From NCBI GenBank assembly GCA_945897545.1, contig CAMDGJ010000017.1:1-22244 (forward strand): a stretch of DNA of 22,244 nt. Direction: 5' to 3'. The notes below the pieces were generated by a model, which was given only the letters and a program-made list of their open reading frames with translations, made no database searches and was not told the DNA's origin. The DNA comes from Flavobacterium psychrophilum. Lineage in GTDB: Bacteria > Bacteroidota > Bacteroidia > Flavobacteriales > Flavobacteriaceae. The translations under genes were made by a program, and so were the position numbers. This document shows, piece after piece, positions 1 through 7,621 of this stretch. Every line of letters starts with the position of its first letter. Position 1 is the stretch's first letter.

Positions 1-1
1 T

Positions 2-157
2 GATGGCTATTTATCCAGAGGTCAAATCGAGGAGCATTTTGAGAGATATACGTTAGCAGAAACACAATATAAAAAAGCAATTACGGCTGGAAGTACAAAA
101 ACCGGTTCGCAAATGCTCGCTAATTTGTACAAAAACAAAATGAAAAAAGCCCACTAA
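2..157 (+). CDS. 3' end of an unrecognised protein (possibly TPR-like), partial
   Basis: An open frame enters from the left edge and ends at TAA 155-157, giving about 51 C-terminal residues. The tail is charged and helical (for example ERYTLAETQYKKAI) and ends in a basic stretch, NKMKKAH. The helix pattern would suit the end of a tetratricopeptide-type or other all-helical protein, but no family motif is visible. It reads in the same direction as mpl and lies 85 bp upstream of it. The gap between them holds a G/C-rich palindromic repeat. Confidence 0.45.
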   Translation, partial: DGYLSRGQIEEHFERYTLAETQYKKAITAGSTKTGSQMLANLYKNKMKKAH

Positions 158-201
158 CCCTAAGCCCCCTAGCCCCCAAAGGGGGGATTAGCTACTTGTA
201 G
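158..201 (+). repeat. GC-rich palindromic repeat, copy A
   Basis: A C-run/G-run palindrome (AGCCCCCAAAGGGGGG at 171-186) is preceded by TAAGCCCCCT and followed by ATTAGCTACTTG. It is strikingly GC-rich for this AT-rich sequence. An inverted, diverged copy lies at 263-315 inside the mpl reading frame. Repeats of this kind are common in Flavobacterium intergenic DNA, as I recall. It could also act as a hairpin after the upstream gene. Confidence 0.7.
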
Positions 202-242
202 ATACCGATACATAGAAACCATTAATGCTAATAATTTAATAT

Positions 243-1661
243 ATGAATAACGCTATAAATACCCCAATTTCTCCTCTATTAGCTAGCTCCCCCTTAGGGG
301 GCGGGGGGGGCTTGCATTTTATAGCCATTGGCGGAAGTGCGATGCACAACTTGGCTTTAGCACTACATAATAAAGGATATCAGGTTACAGGAAGTGACGA
401 TGCTATTTTTGAGCCCTCAAAATCTCGTTTGGATAAAAAAGGAATTTTACCAGTAGAATTGGGTTGGTTTCCCGAGAAAATTACTCCAGCTATTGAAGCT
501 GTAATTCTCGGCATGCACGCGAAAGCGGACAATCCTGAACTCATAAAAGCACAAGAACTGGGATTGAAAATATATTCCTATCCTGAATTTTTATACGAAC
601 AATCTAAAAACAAAACTAGAGTAGTCATAGGTGGTTCACACGGAAAAACTACAATTACTTCAATGATTTTGCACGTAATGCACTTTCATAATATCGAGGT
701 GGATTATATGGTTGGAGCACAATTAGAAGGATTTGATACAATGGTTCACCTCACAGAAGAGAATGATTTCATCGTTCTTGAAGGCGATGAATATTTGTCT
801 TCGCCAATAGATCGCAGACCCAAATTTCATTTGTATCAACCCAATATTGCTTTAATTTCAGGAATCGCTTGGGATCATATTAATGTTTTTCCAACCTATG
901 ATATCTATGTAGAACAGTTTGAAATTTTTATTCAAAAAATTATAAACGGTGGAATATTAGTGTACAATGAAGAAGATCCAGAAGTAAAAAAAGTTGCCGA
1001 AGCTGCTGTGAATCCCATTCGAAAAATTCCTTATACGACTCCAAAATATGACGTAAAAGATGGTATTACATTGCTAGATACTCCAGAAGGAGCAATGCCA
1101 ATCGAAGTTTTTGGAGCGCACAATTTGAATAACTTGGCTGGAGCCAAATGGATTTGCCAGAATATGGGCGTTGATGAAGCCGATTTTTATGAAGCCATTG
1201 CCAGTTTCAAAGGAGCATCCAAACGTTTGGAAAAAATTGCAGAAGGAAAAGGGAAAGTTGCTTACAAAGATTTTGCGCATTCCCCAAGCAAAGTAGCGGC
1301 CACTACAAAAGCCGTGAAAGAACAATATCCAAATAGGACTTTAGTTGCTTGCCTAGAATTACATACCTACAGTAGTTTGAACGCCGAATTTCTTAAAGAG
1401 TACGAAGGAGCACTAAAATATGCTGATTTTGCTGTGGTTTTTTATTCGCCAGATGCAGTAAAAATTAAGCAATTGGAGGAAGTAACCTACGAGCAAATTG
1501 CCAAAGCTTTCAACAGAGAAGATTTAATTATTTATACTAATCCAAAAGATTTTAAAGATTACCTTTTTAATCTCAATTTCGATGACTCTGCTTTGTTGTT
1601 AATGAGTTCTGGAAATTACGGTGGATTGAATTTTGATGAGGTTAAGAAGTCGATAGAATGA
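243..1661 (+). CDS. mpl: UDP-N-acetylmuramate:L-Ala-gamma-D-Glu-meso-DAP ligase (murein peptide ligase)
   Basis: Mpl is a cytoplasmic Mur ligase that joins recycled murein tripeptide to UDP-MurNAc using ATP, returning cell-wall material to peptidoglycan synthesis. The 472 residues begin, after an odd leader, with the nucleotide-binding fold LHFIAIGGSAMHN (residues 24-36). The ATP loop GSHGKTT follows at 131-137, and Mur-ligase central and C-terminal domains fill the rest (ALISGIAWDHINVFP; KDFAHSPSK). Length is near the usual ~450-460. Residues 1-23, including SPLLASSPLGGGGG, are encoded by a genomic palindromic repeat and are not family sequence. ATG 243 sits behind an AT-rich leader; TTG 312 is in frame immediately before the conserved fold and is an alternative start. 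The next gene, radC, follows after 119 bp on the same strand. Confidence 0.93.
   Translation: MNNAINTPISPLLASSPLGGGGGLHFIAIGGSAMHNLALALHNKGYQVTGSDDAIFEPSKSRLDKKGILPVELGWFPEKITPAIEAVILGMHAKADNPELIKAQELGLKIYSYPEFLYEQSKNKTRVVIGGSHGKTTITSMILHVMHFHNIEVDYMVGAQLEGFDTMVHLTEENDFIVLEGDEYLSSPIDRRPKFHLYQPNIALISGIAWDHINVFPTYDIYVEQFEIFIQKIINGGILVYNEEDPEVKKVAEAAVNPIRKIPYTTPKYDVKDGITLLDTPEGAMPIEVFGAHNLNNLAGAKWICQNMGVDEADFYEAIASFKGASKRLEKIAEGKGKVAYKDFAHSPSKVAATTKAVKEQYPNRTLVACLELHTYSSLNAEFLKEYEGALKYADFAVVFYSPDAVKIKQLEEVTYEQIAKAFNREDLIIYTNPKDFKDYLFNLNFDDSALLLMSSGNYGGLNFDEVKKSIE
263..315 (-). repeat. GC-rich palindromic repeat, copy B, inside mpl
   Basis: Read on the minus strand this segment matches copy A at 158-201: GCAAGCCCCC, then a C-run/G-run palindrome, then an AGCTA-type flank. 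On the plus strand it is translated in frame as part of the Mpl N-terminus, including a run of five glycines. Copies A and B are inverted relative to each other and flank the mpl start codon, so mRNA spanning both could fold across the start. Confidence 0.7.
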
Positions 1662-1780
1662 TATCAAAGTTTTTTATTTTGTTAAACAATTAAAAAGGGT
1701 TTGCAAGGACCAACAAACAAAATCCTTTCATTACTTTTAATTTTTTAATTCTAACATTAATTATTCTTTTTCGTACAATA

Positions 1781-2473
1781 ATGGAAGAAACTAATTTCCC
1801 GATAACGAATTGGTCCGAAGACGACAAACCGCGAGAAAAACTTATGCTGAAAGGCAAAAGCGCTTTAAGCGATGCCGAATTAATTGCTATTTTGATAGGT
1901 TCAGGAAGTAGGAACGAATCGGCGGTGGGATTGAGCAAAAGGATTCTCGCGAGTGTCGATAACAATTTGAATGCTCTGGGAAAATTGACCATTCAACAAT
2001 TGATGAATTTCAAGGGTATAGGTGAGGCCAAAGCCATTTCAATTATGGCTGCAATGGAATTGGGAAGACGCAGAAGGGCAGCGGAAGCTATTGAATTAAA
2101 GAAAATCACTTCTAGCAAAATGATTTTTGAATTGATGCAACCCATTATTGGCGAATTGCCACATGAAGAATTTTGGGTTTTGTATTTGAACAATTCGAAT
2201 AAAGTGCTTTCGAAATCGCAACAGGGTAAAGGCGGAATTACCGGGACGATGGTCGATGTTCGCTTGGTTTTTAAAACTGCGCTTGAACTAGGCGCTACAG
2301 CAGTAATTTTATGTCACAACCATCCTTCGGGAACTTTAACTGCTAGTGATGCTGACAAGCAAATTACCAGAAAGCTGAAAGCGGCAGGACAAAATTTGGA
2401 TATCCAAGTTTTAGATCATATAATTGTTACAGAGAATGGAGATTTTAGTTTTAATGATAACGGAATTTTTTAA
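1781..2473 (+). CDS. radC: RadC family JAB/MPN-domain protein
   Basis: This is a 230-residue UPF0758/RadC protein of normal length. The N-terminal part (about 1-100) has the family opening (SEDDKPREKLMLKG, ALSDAELIAILIGSG) and a helix-hairpin-helix (FKGIGEAKA). The C-terminal JAB/MPN+ metalloprotease fold carries the zinc signature HNHPSG followed by D, with H179, H181 and D192 as expected metal ligands. Despite the name, a direct DNA-repair role for RadC has been questioned; a DNA-linked metalloprotease role is inferred from the fold. The start is ATG 1781 because the conserved opening follows within a few residues. Its stop abuts the next ATG with no gap (TAAATG), so it is translationally linked to the HAD gene. 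Confidence 0.93.
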   Translation: MEETNFPITNWSEDDKPREKLMLKGKSALSDAELIAILIGSGSRNESAVGLSKRILASVDNNLNALGKLTIQQLMNFKGIGEAKAISIMAAMELGRRRRAAEAIELKKITSSKMIFELMQPIIGELPHEEFWVLYLNNSNKVLSKSQQGKGGITGTMVDVRLVFKTALELGATAVILCHNHPSGTLTASDADKQITRKLKAAGQNLDIQVLDHIIVTENGDFSFNDNGIF

Positions 2474-3169
2474 ATGAAAACAATAAACACCAGTATTACA
2501 GATGTCTTTTTTGATTTAGACCACACGCTTTGGGATTTTGAAAAAAACTCAGCTTTAGCATTTGAAACGGTTTTTGAAACACAAAAGTTAGCTATTAATA
2601 TGCCTAACTTTCTTCAATTTTATGTGCCAATAAATCGAGAGTATTGGGAACGATACCGGAAAGACGAAATCACTCAGAATCAACTTCGTTATGGCAGATT
2701 GAAAGATGCTTTTGACTTGATTGAATATACTATTTCAGATGAAATGATTGAATTAATAGCAGTAGAGTACATCCATTGTTTGCCTAAATTTAATCATTTA
2801 TATGAGGGTACTATTGAAATTTTAGAGTATTTAAAACCAAAGTACAATTTGCATATAATTACCAATGGATTTGCTGAGGTTCAAGGAAATAAATTAGATA
2901 ATTCGTATATTTCGCACTATTTTAAAACCATTACCAATTCGGAAATGGCAGGGGTTAAAAAACCCAATCAGAAGATTTTTGATTTTGCTTTGAATTTGGC
3001 CGAGGCCAAAAAAGAAAATAGTATTATGATTGGCGATTGCATCGAGGCTGATGTTCAAGGCGCATTAGATGCGGGTTTAGACGCTGTTTTTTTTAATGAA
3101 TATAAAGTCCAGGTCACCGATTCTATTAAACAAGTAAATCATTTATTAGAACTGAAAAAAATATTATAA
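2474..3169 (+). CDS. HAD-family hydrolase, YjjG-like pyrimidine 5'-nucleotidase
   Basis: This 231-residue haloacid-dehalogenase hydrolase has all four motifs: DLDHTLW (nucleophile D14, acid D16), IITNG, the lysine in GVKKPNQ, and the Mg-binding GDCIEAD (D188, D193). The DHTLWDF opening and overall length suit the YjjG branch (TIGR02254), which dephosphorylates pyrimidine nucleoside monophosphates, including non-canonical ones, and limits their incorporation into DNA. The substrate is inferred from family resemblance. The gene starts directly after the radC stop and ends 2 bp before the next ATG, so the three genes 1781-3927 look like one transcript. Confidence 0.85.
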   Translation: MKTINTSITDVFFDLDHTLWDFEKNSALAFETVFETQKLAINMPNFLQFYVPINREYWERYRKDEITQNQLRYGRLKDAFDLIEYTISDEMIELIAVEYIHCLPKFNHLYEGTIEILEYLKPKYNLHIITNGFAEVQGNKLDNSYISHYFKTITNSEMAGVKKPNQKIFDFALNLAEAKKENSIMIGDCIEADVQGALDAGLDAVFFNEYKVQVTDSIKQVNHLLELKKIL

Positions 3170-3171
3170 TT

Positions 3172-3927
3172 ATGAACAATAAGTTAATGATGCTGTTGCT
3201 TTTGGTTGTAAGCTATGGCTTTTCGCAATCCGTTAATGATTACAAAGCGGTAGTCATTCCAATGAAATATGACTTTCTTAAAACCGAAAATCAATACCGA
3301 CTTCAAACTATTACTAAAATGAATTTGCAAAAAGCAGGATTTCAAGCTTTTTATGCAACCGAGACAATTCCTGTGGAAATTACAGATCGTTGTAGTCTTT
3401 TGTATGTAGATGTTAAAAAAGAGAGTGCTTTTTTAGTGTCTAAACTTTTTATCGTTTTAAAAGATTGTTATGGTGCAATTGTTTTTCAATCTGCCATTGG
3501 AAAAAGTAGAGAGAAAGAGTTCGAGACCGCCTATGCTGATGCGTTAAACCAAGCTTTTATTTCAGTTTATGCCTTGAATTATAAATACAACGGCAATAGT
3601 AATTTTAGTCCAAAATCAGGGGTAATACCCCCAGCAGTTCCTGAAATAGTTCCGTTAGTGGTTGTGCCACCATTACCTTCTAAAGAGCAATATGACGAAA
3701 TTAAAATTTCTGGATTACTTTATGCACAATCCACTTCTTACGGATATCAATTGATAGACAGTGAACCAAAAGTGATTATGAAAGTATACAAAACTTCAAA
3801 TCCTGGTAGTTATATGGCTAAAAAAGGAGAGGTGCAAGGTGCTTTAGTATCTAAAGACAATCAGTGGTTTTTTGAATATTATCAAAATGATAAATTATTT
3901 TCTGAAAAGATAGACGTTAAGTTTTAG
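3172..3927 (+). CDS. exported protein of unknown function
   Basis: The 251 residues begin with a clear signal peptide (MNNKLMMLLLLVVSYGFSQ, predicted cut after about residue 19), so the product should be periplasmic or outer-membrane associated. Residues 20-140 form a mixed alpha/beta region with a conserved-looking stretch, IVLKDCYGAIVFQS. A proline/valine-rich linker lies near 150-168 (PPAVPEIVPLVVVPPLP). A C-terminal beta-rich part follows (KVIMKVYKTSNPGSY, NQWFFEYYQNDKLFSEKI). I recognise no named family. It starts 2 bp after the HAD gene stop, so it is probably co-transcribed with radC and the phosphatase. Confidence 0.75.
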   Translation: MNNKLMMLLLLVVSYGFSQSVNDYKAVVIPMKYDFLKTENQYRLQTITKMNLQKAGFQAFYATETIPVEITDRCSLLYVDVKKESAFLVSKLFIVLKDCYGAIVFQSAIGKSREKEFETAYADALNQAFISVYALNYKYNGNSNFSPKSGVIPPAVPEIVPLVVVPPLPSKEQYDEIKISGLLYAQSTSYGYQLIDSEPKVIMKVYKTSNPGSYMAKKGEVQGALVSKDNQWFFEYYQNDKLFSEKIDVKF

Positions 3928-3963
3928 TCGTCAAAATAAATTTTGTAATCTAAAAATAAAGTT

Positions 3964-4203
3964 ATGAATCTGACAACACAACGCAATAATATTGTTCATA
4001 GGATTTTAGATATTTCGGATGTGAAGATTCTAAATCAAATAGAAGAATTGCTTGACAAGGATGTTTTTACTTACACAACGTCCGGCATACCGCTTTCAGT
4101 AATAGAATATAAAAATCATTTAGACAAAATTATGATTGCTTCAGATTCTGGAGGTGTGAGTTATTCGACCGCCGAAGCGAAAAGTAAACTGAAACGCAAA
4201 TGA
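3964..4203 (+). CDS. predicted antitoxin of a RelE/ParE-type TA pair
   Basis: This 79-residue protein is called an antitoxin mainly from context: its TGA stop overlaps the ATG of the downstream toxin (ATGA, 4200-4203), and small size plus this overlap is typical of type II TA operons. The N-terminal half (NNIVHRILDISDVKILNQIEELL) is helical. The C-terminal half (MIASDSGGVSYSTAEAKSKL) resembles the flexible toxin-binding tails of Bacteroidota antitoxins. No DNA-binding fold can be named with confidence. It lies 36 bp after the exported-protein gene, and no distinct promoter was recognised, so read-through from the radC operon is possible. Confidence 0.7.
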   Translation: MNLTTQRNNIVHRILDISDVKILNQIEELLDKDVFTYTTSGIPLSVIEYKNHLDKIMIASDSGGVSYSTAEAKSKLKRK

Positions 4204-4493
4204 AACCCGTAGAGTGGTCAGAAGATGCAGTAGTTTCGATGCAATCTATTTATAATTATATTTTTGAAGAAAGTCCTCAAAATGCTGATTTTGTTGTAGA
4301 TACTTTGTTTGATTTGGGCGGAAAATTAAATATTTTTCCTAAAAAAAATCCGAAAGAACCGCTATATAATTCTGATAAAATTAGGTTTTTCCCCAAATGG
4401 AATTACAAAATAGTGTATAGAATTGAAGAAAATAGAATATACATATTGGATATTTTTTCAACTTTGCAGGATTATAGAAAAGTACCATTTTAA
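4200..4493 (+). CDS. RelE/ParE-superfamily toxin
   Basis: The 97-residue protein has the RelE/ParE fold signature: the opening VEWSEDAVVSMQSIYNYIFEESP, a central RFFPKWNYKIVYRIEENRIYILDIF strand pattern, and a C-terminal YRKVP. Members of this superfamily are either ribosome-dependent mRNA endonucleases (RelE) or gyrase poisons (ParE). The FPKWNYKIVYRIEE core is ParE-like, but the target cannot be settled by eye. It overlaps the antitoxin stop by four bases and appears intact. It converges with rarA, which ends 60 bp away on the other strand; no strong terminator is visible between them. Confidence 0.8.
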   Translation: MKPVEWSEDAVVSMQSIYNYIFEESPQNADFVVDTLFDLGGKLNIFPKKNPKEPLYNSDKIRFFPKWNYKIVYRIEENRIYILDIFSTLQDYRKVPF

Positions 4494-4553
4494 TTTTTTA
4501 GCTTACTTTATACTTCTAAAGATACTCTTCATACTTCCTACTTATAATTTTCA

Positions 4554-5831
4554 TTAATACCCATACTTATCTTTCCAACGGTTTTTTAAAAACTCTCTAT
4601 TACTGTGCTCTCTAGAATTATTTCCAGGATTGTAAAGAACAGTTTCTTTAATAGGGTCGGGAAGAAATTCTTGTTCAGCAAAGTTATTGGCAAAATCGTG
4701 AGAATATTTATATTCGTCACCATAACCCAATTCTTTCATCAATTTGGTTGGTGCGTTACGTAAATGGATAGGTACAGGCAAATCTCCGGTTTGTTTTACC
4801 AATTGTTGTGCAGTTCCAATTGCCAAATAAGAAGCATTACTTTTGGGTGAAGTTGCTAGGTAAATAGCGCATTGACTCAAAATAATTCTGCTTTCAGGAT
4901 AACCAATGGTGGCAACTGCTTGAAAAGTGTTATTGGCCATAATAAAAGCTGTGGGATTCGCATTGCCAATATCTTCACTGGATAAAATCAGCATACGTCG
5001 GGCAATAAATTTCACATCTTCACTACCTTCAATCATTCGGGCAAGCCAATAAACAGCGCCATTTGGATCACTTCCTCGAATCGATTTTATAAATGCCGAA
5101 ACTATGTCATAATGTTGCTCACCAGTTTTGTCATACAAAACCGTATTTTGCTGTACGAGTTCAAAAACGCGGTCATTAGTGATTTCAATTTCGTCTTCAT
5201 CGGATGCGTTTACGACCAGTTCGAAAATATTTAATAGTTTGCGTCCATCGCCACCAGAAAGTCGCAACAACGCTTCTGTTTCGGTTAATTTTATATTTTT
5301 AGTAGCTAAAAATGCATCAGTTTTAATAGCGCGGTTTAACAATGCTTCTAAATCGTCTTTTGTAAAAGCATTCAAAACATATACTTGACAGCGAGACAAT
5401 AAAGCTGGAATTACTTCGAAACTTGGATTTTCAGTTGTGGCTCCGATTAATGTTATCCAACCTTTTTCGACAGCTGCCAACAAAGAGTCCTGTTGCGATT
5501 TGCTGAAACGATGGATCTCGTCTATAAAAAGAATCGGGTTTTTTGTGGTAAAAAGCCCGCCACTTTGCTTGGCTTTTTCGATTACGTCACGAATATCCTT
5601 TACCCCGGAATTGATGGCACTCAATATATAAAAAGGTCGTTTCGATTCTTGTGCAATGATTTGTGCCAATGTCGTTTTCCCAGTTCCTGGTGGTCCCCAA
5701 AAAATTAAAGATGGAATGATTCCTTTCGCGATTTGTTGCGTCAATGAGCCATTTAGTCCAACCAAATGGGATTGACTGATGTAATCTTCTAACTTTTGCG
5801 GGCGGATTCGTTCTGCTAAAGGTGCTTCCAA
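4554..5831 (-). CDS. rarA: replication-associated recombination protein A (AAA+ ATPase)
   Basis: RarA (MgsA) is a clamp-loader-like AAA+ ATPase that acts at stalled replication forks. Numbering from the longer GTG start at 5870, Walker A GPPGTGKTT is at 59-67 and Walker B ILFIDEIHRF has D117/E118. Sensor 1 is GATTENPSF, and an arginine follows in LLSRCQVY. The C-terminal oligomerisation domain contains IRGSDPNGAVYWLARM and ends KNRWKDKYGY. The conserved family opening EAPLAERIRP is directly preceded by TTG (5831-5829). The 13 residues between GTG 5870 and this TTG come from a 7-bp tandem repeat. A TAAATTTG promoter-like element at 5877-5870 would place transcription start downstream of the GTG. 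I therefore prefer the TTG start (425 residues). Confidence 0.9.
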   Translation of the reverse strand: MEAPLAERIRPQKLEDYISQSHLVGLNGSLTQQIAKGIIPSLIFWGPPGTGKTTLAQIIAQESKRPFYILSAINSGVKDIRDVIEKAKQSGGLFTTKNPILFIDEIHRFSKSQQDSLLAAVEKGWITLIGATTENPSFEVIPALLSRCQVYVLNAFTKDDLEALLNRAIKTDAFLATKNIKLTETEALLRLSGGDGRKLLNIFELVVNASDEDEIEITNDRVFELVQQNTVLYDKTGEQHYDIVSAFIKSIRGSDPNGAVYWLARMIEGSEDVKFIARRMLILSSEDIGNANPTAFIMANNTFQAVATIGYPESRIILSQCAIYLATSPKSNASYLAIGTAQQLVKQTGDLPVPIHLRNAPTKLMKELGYGDEYKYSHDFANNFAEQEFLPDPIKETVLYNPGNNSREHSNREFLKNRWKDKYGY

Positions 5832-5834
5832 AGT

Positions 5835-5862
5835 GATTTTAGATTTTAGATTGAAGATTTGA
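5835..5862. repeat. 7-bp tandem repeat at the rarA 5' end
   Basis: There are four head-to-tail units of about GATTTTA: 5835-5841 and 5842-5848 are perfect, while 5849-5855 and 5856-5862 are degenerate. It lies between the two candidate rarA starts. Other period-7 arrays occur at 6015-6035 and 6843-6870. Confidence 0.6.
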
Positions 5863-5976
5863 CGAATCACAAATTTAAGATATTGCAGTTACAAATGGTA
5901 TGATATTCTTGCAAACTTGTTCAGCTTATATTCTATTTTCTTTTTTTAAAAATATGACAAAATAGCACTAAATTGC

Positions 5977-6006
5977 TTTTGGATATATTTTTGATTTATA
6001 ATTTTA
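5977..6006 (+). promoter_or_regulatory. candidate promoter of the rhomboid gene
   Basis: TTTTG at 5977-5981 lies 17 bases upstream of TAATTTTA (5999-6006), close to the Bacteroidetes consensus TTTG-N19-TAnnTTTG. The start codon at 6044 follows by 37 bases. The match to the -7 element is imperfect. Confidence 0.35.
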
Positions 6007-6014
6007 CAAACCAG

Positions 6015-6035
6015 AACCTAAAACCCAAAACCTGA
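6015..6035. repeat. 7-bp tandem repeat upstream of the rhomboid gene
   Basis: Three heptamers in a row read AACCTAA, AACCCAA and AACCTGA, directly upstream of the start codon, in what should be the 5' untranslated region. Confidence 0.55.
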
Positions 6036-6043
6036 CACTCAAA

Positions 6044-6814
6044 ATGAACGACAATCATTTCAAATATTCTAATTCCATCATAGCATTGCCGCTTTTTTTT
6101 GTGATTTTCTTGTGGTTTATTTATTGGTTGGAAATTCGATTTGATTTAGACTTTGTTGAAAATGGAATTTTTCCAAGAACACTATTGGGCTTGCAAGGCA
6201 TTATTTTCAGTCCTTTCATCCATGCTGATATAGAACATTTGTATAATAACTCTGTTCCATTATTGATTTTATTGGCTGCTTTGCGGTATTTTTATGCTAA
6301 ACAATCTTCGGAAGTTATTGGCTACGGAATAGTAATTTCTGGACTTATAACATGGGTAATAGGAAGAGATAGTTACCACATTGGTGCCAGCAGTTTGATA
6401 TATGTTTTGGTTGGTTTTATTTTTTTCAAAGGAATTCAAACCAAATATTATCGATTGGTGGCTTTATCTCTAGCTGTAGTTGTAGTTTATGGTGGCTTGG
6501 TTTGGTATATTTTTCCTAAAGTAGAAGAAAAAATTTCTTGGGAGGGACACTTGGCAGGATTGATAACTGGTTTTGTTCTTTCGATAATGTACAAAACACC
6601 AGAATTTAAAAAAATTATCAAGTACGATTGGGAGCATCCCGATTTTAATCCAATGGAGGACAAGTTTATGCAACGCTTTGATGAAAACGGAAATTTTGTA
6701 AATCTTCCTGTAATTGAAATGGAAGAAGAAATTCAACCGTATTATAATTCTAATCTTGCAGTAGATTATACAATTGTAGAAAACAATAAAAATGAATCAA
6801 AACCGGAGCTTTAA
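6044..6814 (+). CDS. rhomboid-family intramembrane serine protease
   Basis: The 256-residue protein has about six hydrophobic segments in the first 185 residues (starting IIALPLFFVIFLWFIYWL) and a soluble, acidic C-terminal tail. Rhomboid hallmarks are present: HLYNN (H65 and N69, helix 2), the GASS serine motif (catalytic S116) and SWEGHLAG with the catalytic H169. It should therefore be an active protease that cuts membrane proteins within or near the bilayer. Its substrate is unknown. The ~70-residue tail after YKTPEF is not part of the core fold. It is transcribed divergently from rarA and converges with rlmB. Confidence 0.9.
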   Translation: MNDNHFKYSNSIIALPLFFVIFLWFIYWLEIRFDLDFVENGIFPRTLLGLQGIIFSPFIHADIEHLYNNSVPLLILLAALRYFYAKQSSEVIGYGIVISGLITWVIGRDSYHIGASSLIYVLVGFIFFKGIQTKYYRLVALSLAVVVVYGGLVWYIFPKVEEKISWEGHLAGLITGFVLSIMYKTPEFKKIIKYDWEHPDFNPMEDKFMQRFDENGNFVNLPVIEMEEEIQPYYNSNLAVDYTIVENNKNESKPEL

Positions 6815-6842
6815 TTCATTTTTAATTCATTTTTTATAAAAA

Positions 6843-6870
6843 CTGCAATCTGCAATCTGCATTCTGTAAT
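6843..6870. repeat. 7-bp tandem repeat between rhomboid and rlmB
   Basis: Four heptamers in a row read CTGCAAT, CTGCAAT, CTGCATT and CTGTAAT. They end at the base next to the rlmB stop codon, in the convergent gap. Confidence 0.65.
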
Positions 6871-7617
6871 CTAAGTCCTCTGTCTTACCGCTTCATATAA
6901 AAAAGCACCACAAGCTACGGAAACATTCAACGAGCCGATTGTTCCAAACATTGGTAATTTTGCTTTTTCATCTACAATTTTAAGAACTGAAGGATTGATT
7001 CCTCTATCTTCTGAACCCATAATGATTGCTACGCCCTCTTTTAAATCGATATCATAAATATTTTGATCTGTTTTTTCTGTGGCAGCTACAGTTTTTATTC
7101 CTGAACCTTGGAGATAAAATATAGCATCTTTGATGTGTTCCACTTTACAAATGGGCACATTAAATACAGCGCCAGCCGAAGTTTTTACAGTATCACCATT
7201 TACTGGAGCTGAACCTGCTTTTTGGACAATAATTCCGTTTACTCCGGTACATTCAGCAGTTCTGATAATAGCGCCAAAATTCCTTGCATCCGATATTTGA
7301 TCCAGAATCAAAAACAAAGGTGCTTTCCCAGTCCCGACGCTTCGGGACAACGTGGATTCTACTAAATGTTCTAGGTCAATAAATCCTATAGGTGAAATTG
7401 ATGCGACAGCTCCTTGATGATTGTTGGGCGTTAAACGGTTCAGTTTTTCGACTGGAACATAGGAGAAATTCACGTTGGCACGTTTCATAACCTTCATTAA
7501 GTCTTTCATCAGTTCACCAGAAATTTCTTTTTGAATGAAAACTTTATCGACTTCTTTTCCTGATTGTATGGCCTCAATAATGGCGCGTATTCCGAATATT
7601 AAATGTTCTTTTTCCAT
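6871..7617 (-). CDS. rlmB: 23S rRNA 2'-O-ribose methyltransferase, RlmB/TrmH (SpoU) family
   Basis: The 248-residue SpoU methyltransferase transfers a methyl group from SAM to a ribose 2'-OH; by family the target is G2251 of 23S rRNA. An N-terminal L30e-like substrate domain (about 1-80) precedes the knotted SPOUT domain with motif 1 ARNFGAIIRTAE (111-122), motif 2 IIMGSEDRGI (198-207) and motif 3 FGTIGSLNVSVACG. The linker residues LSRSVGTGK are encoded by a short palindromic repeat (7331-7348), an in-frame insertion. The first 34 codons recur several times to the right as partial copies. A TATCTTTG element ends 4 bp before the ATG, implying a very short leader. Confidence 0.93.
   Translation of the reverse strand: MEKEHLIFGIRAIIEAIQSGKEVDKVFIQKEISGELMKDLMKVMKRANVNFSYVPVEKLNRLTPNNHQGAVASISPIGFIDLEHLVESTLSRSVGTGKAPLFLILDQISDARNFGAIIRTAECTGVNGIIVQKAGSAPVNGDTVKTSAGAVFNVPICKVEHIKDAIFYLQGSGIKTVAATEKTDQNIYDIDLKEGVAIIMGSEDRGINPSVLKIVDEKAKLPMFGTIGSLNVSVACGAFLYEAVRQRT
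7331..7348. repeat. short palindromic repeat inside rlmB
   Basis: GTCCCGA, then CGCT, then TCGGGAC forms a 7-bp-arm hairpin, GC-rich against its surroundings. It is translated in frame as part of LSRSVGTG in the linker between the two RlmB domains. GTCCCGA/TCGGGAC palindromes are, as I recall, dispersed in Flavobacterium genomes. Confidence 0.65.
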
Positions 7618-7621
7618 GGCG

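Noticed and set aside
1662..1780. Separate promoter or small gene before radC
   Set aside because: It is an AT-rich gap with TTTTG near 1677 but no TAnnTTTG at the right distance, and no frame with plausible protein composition.
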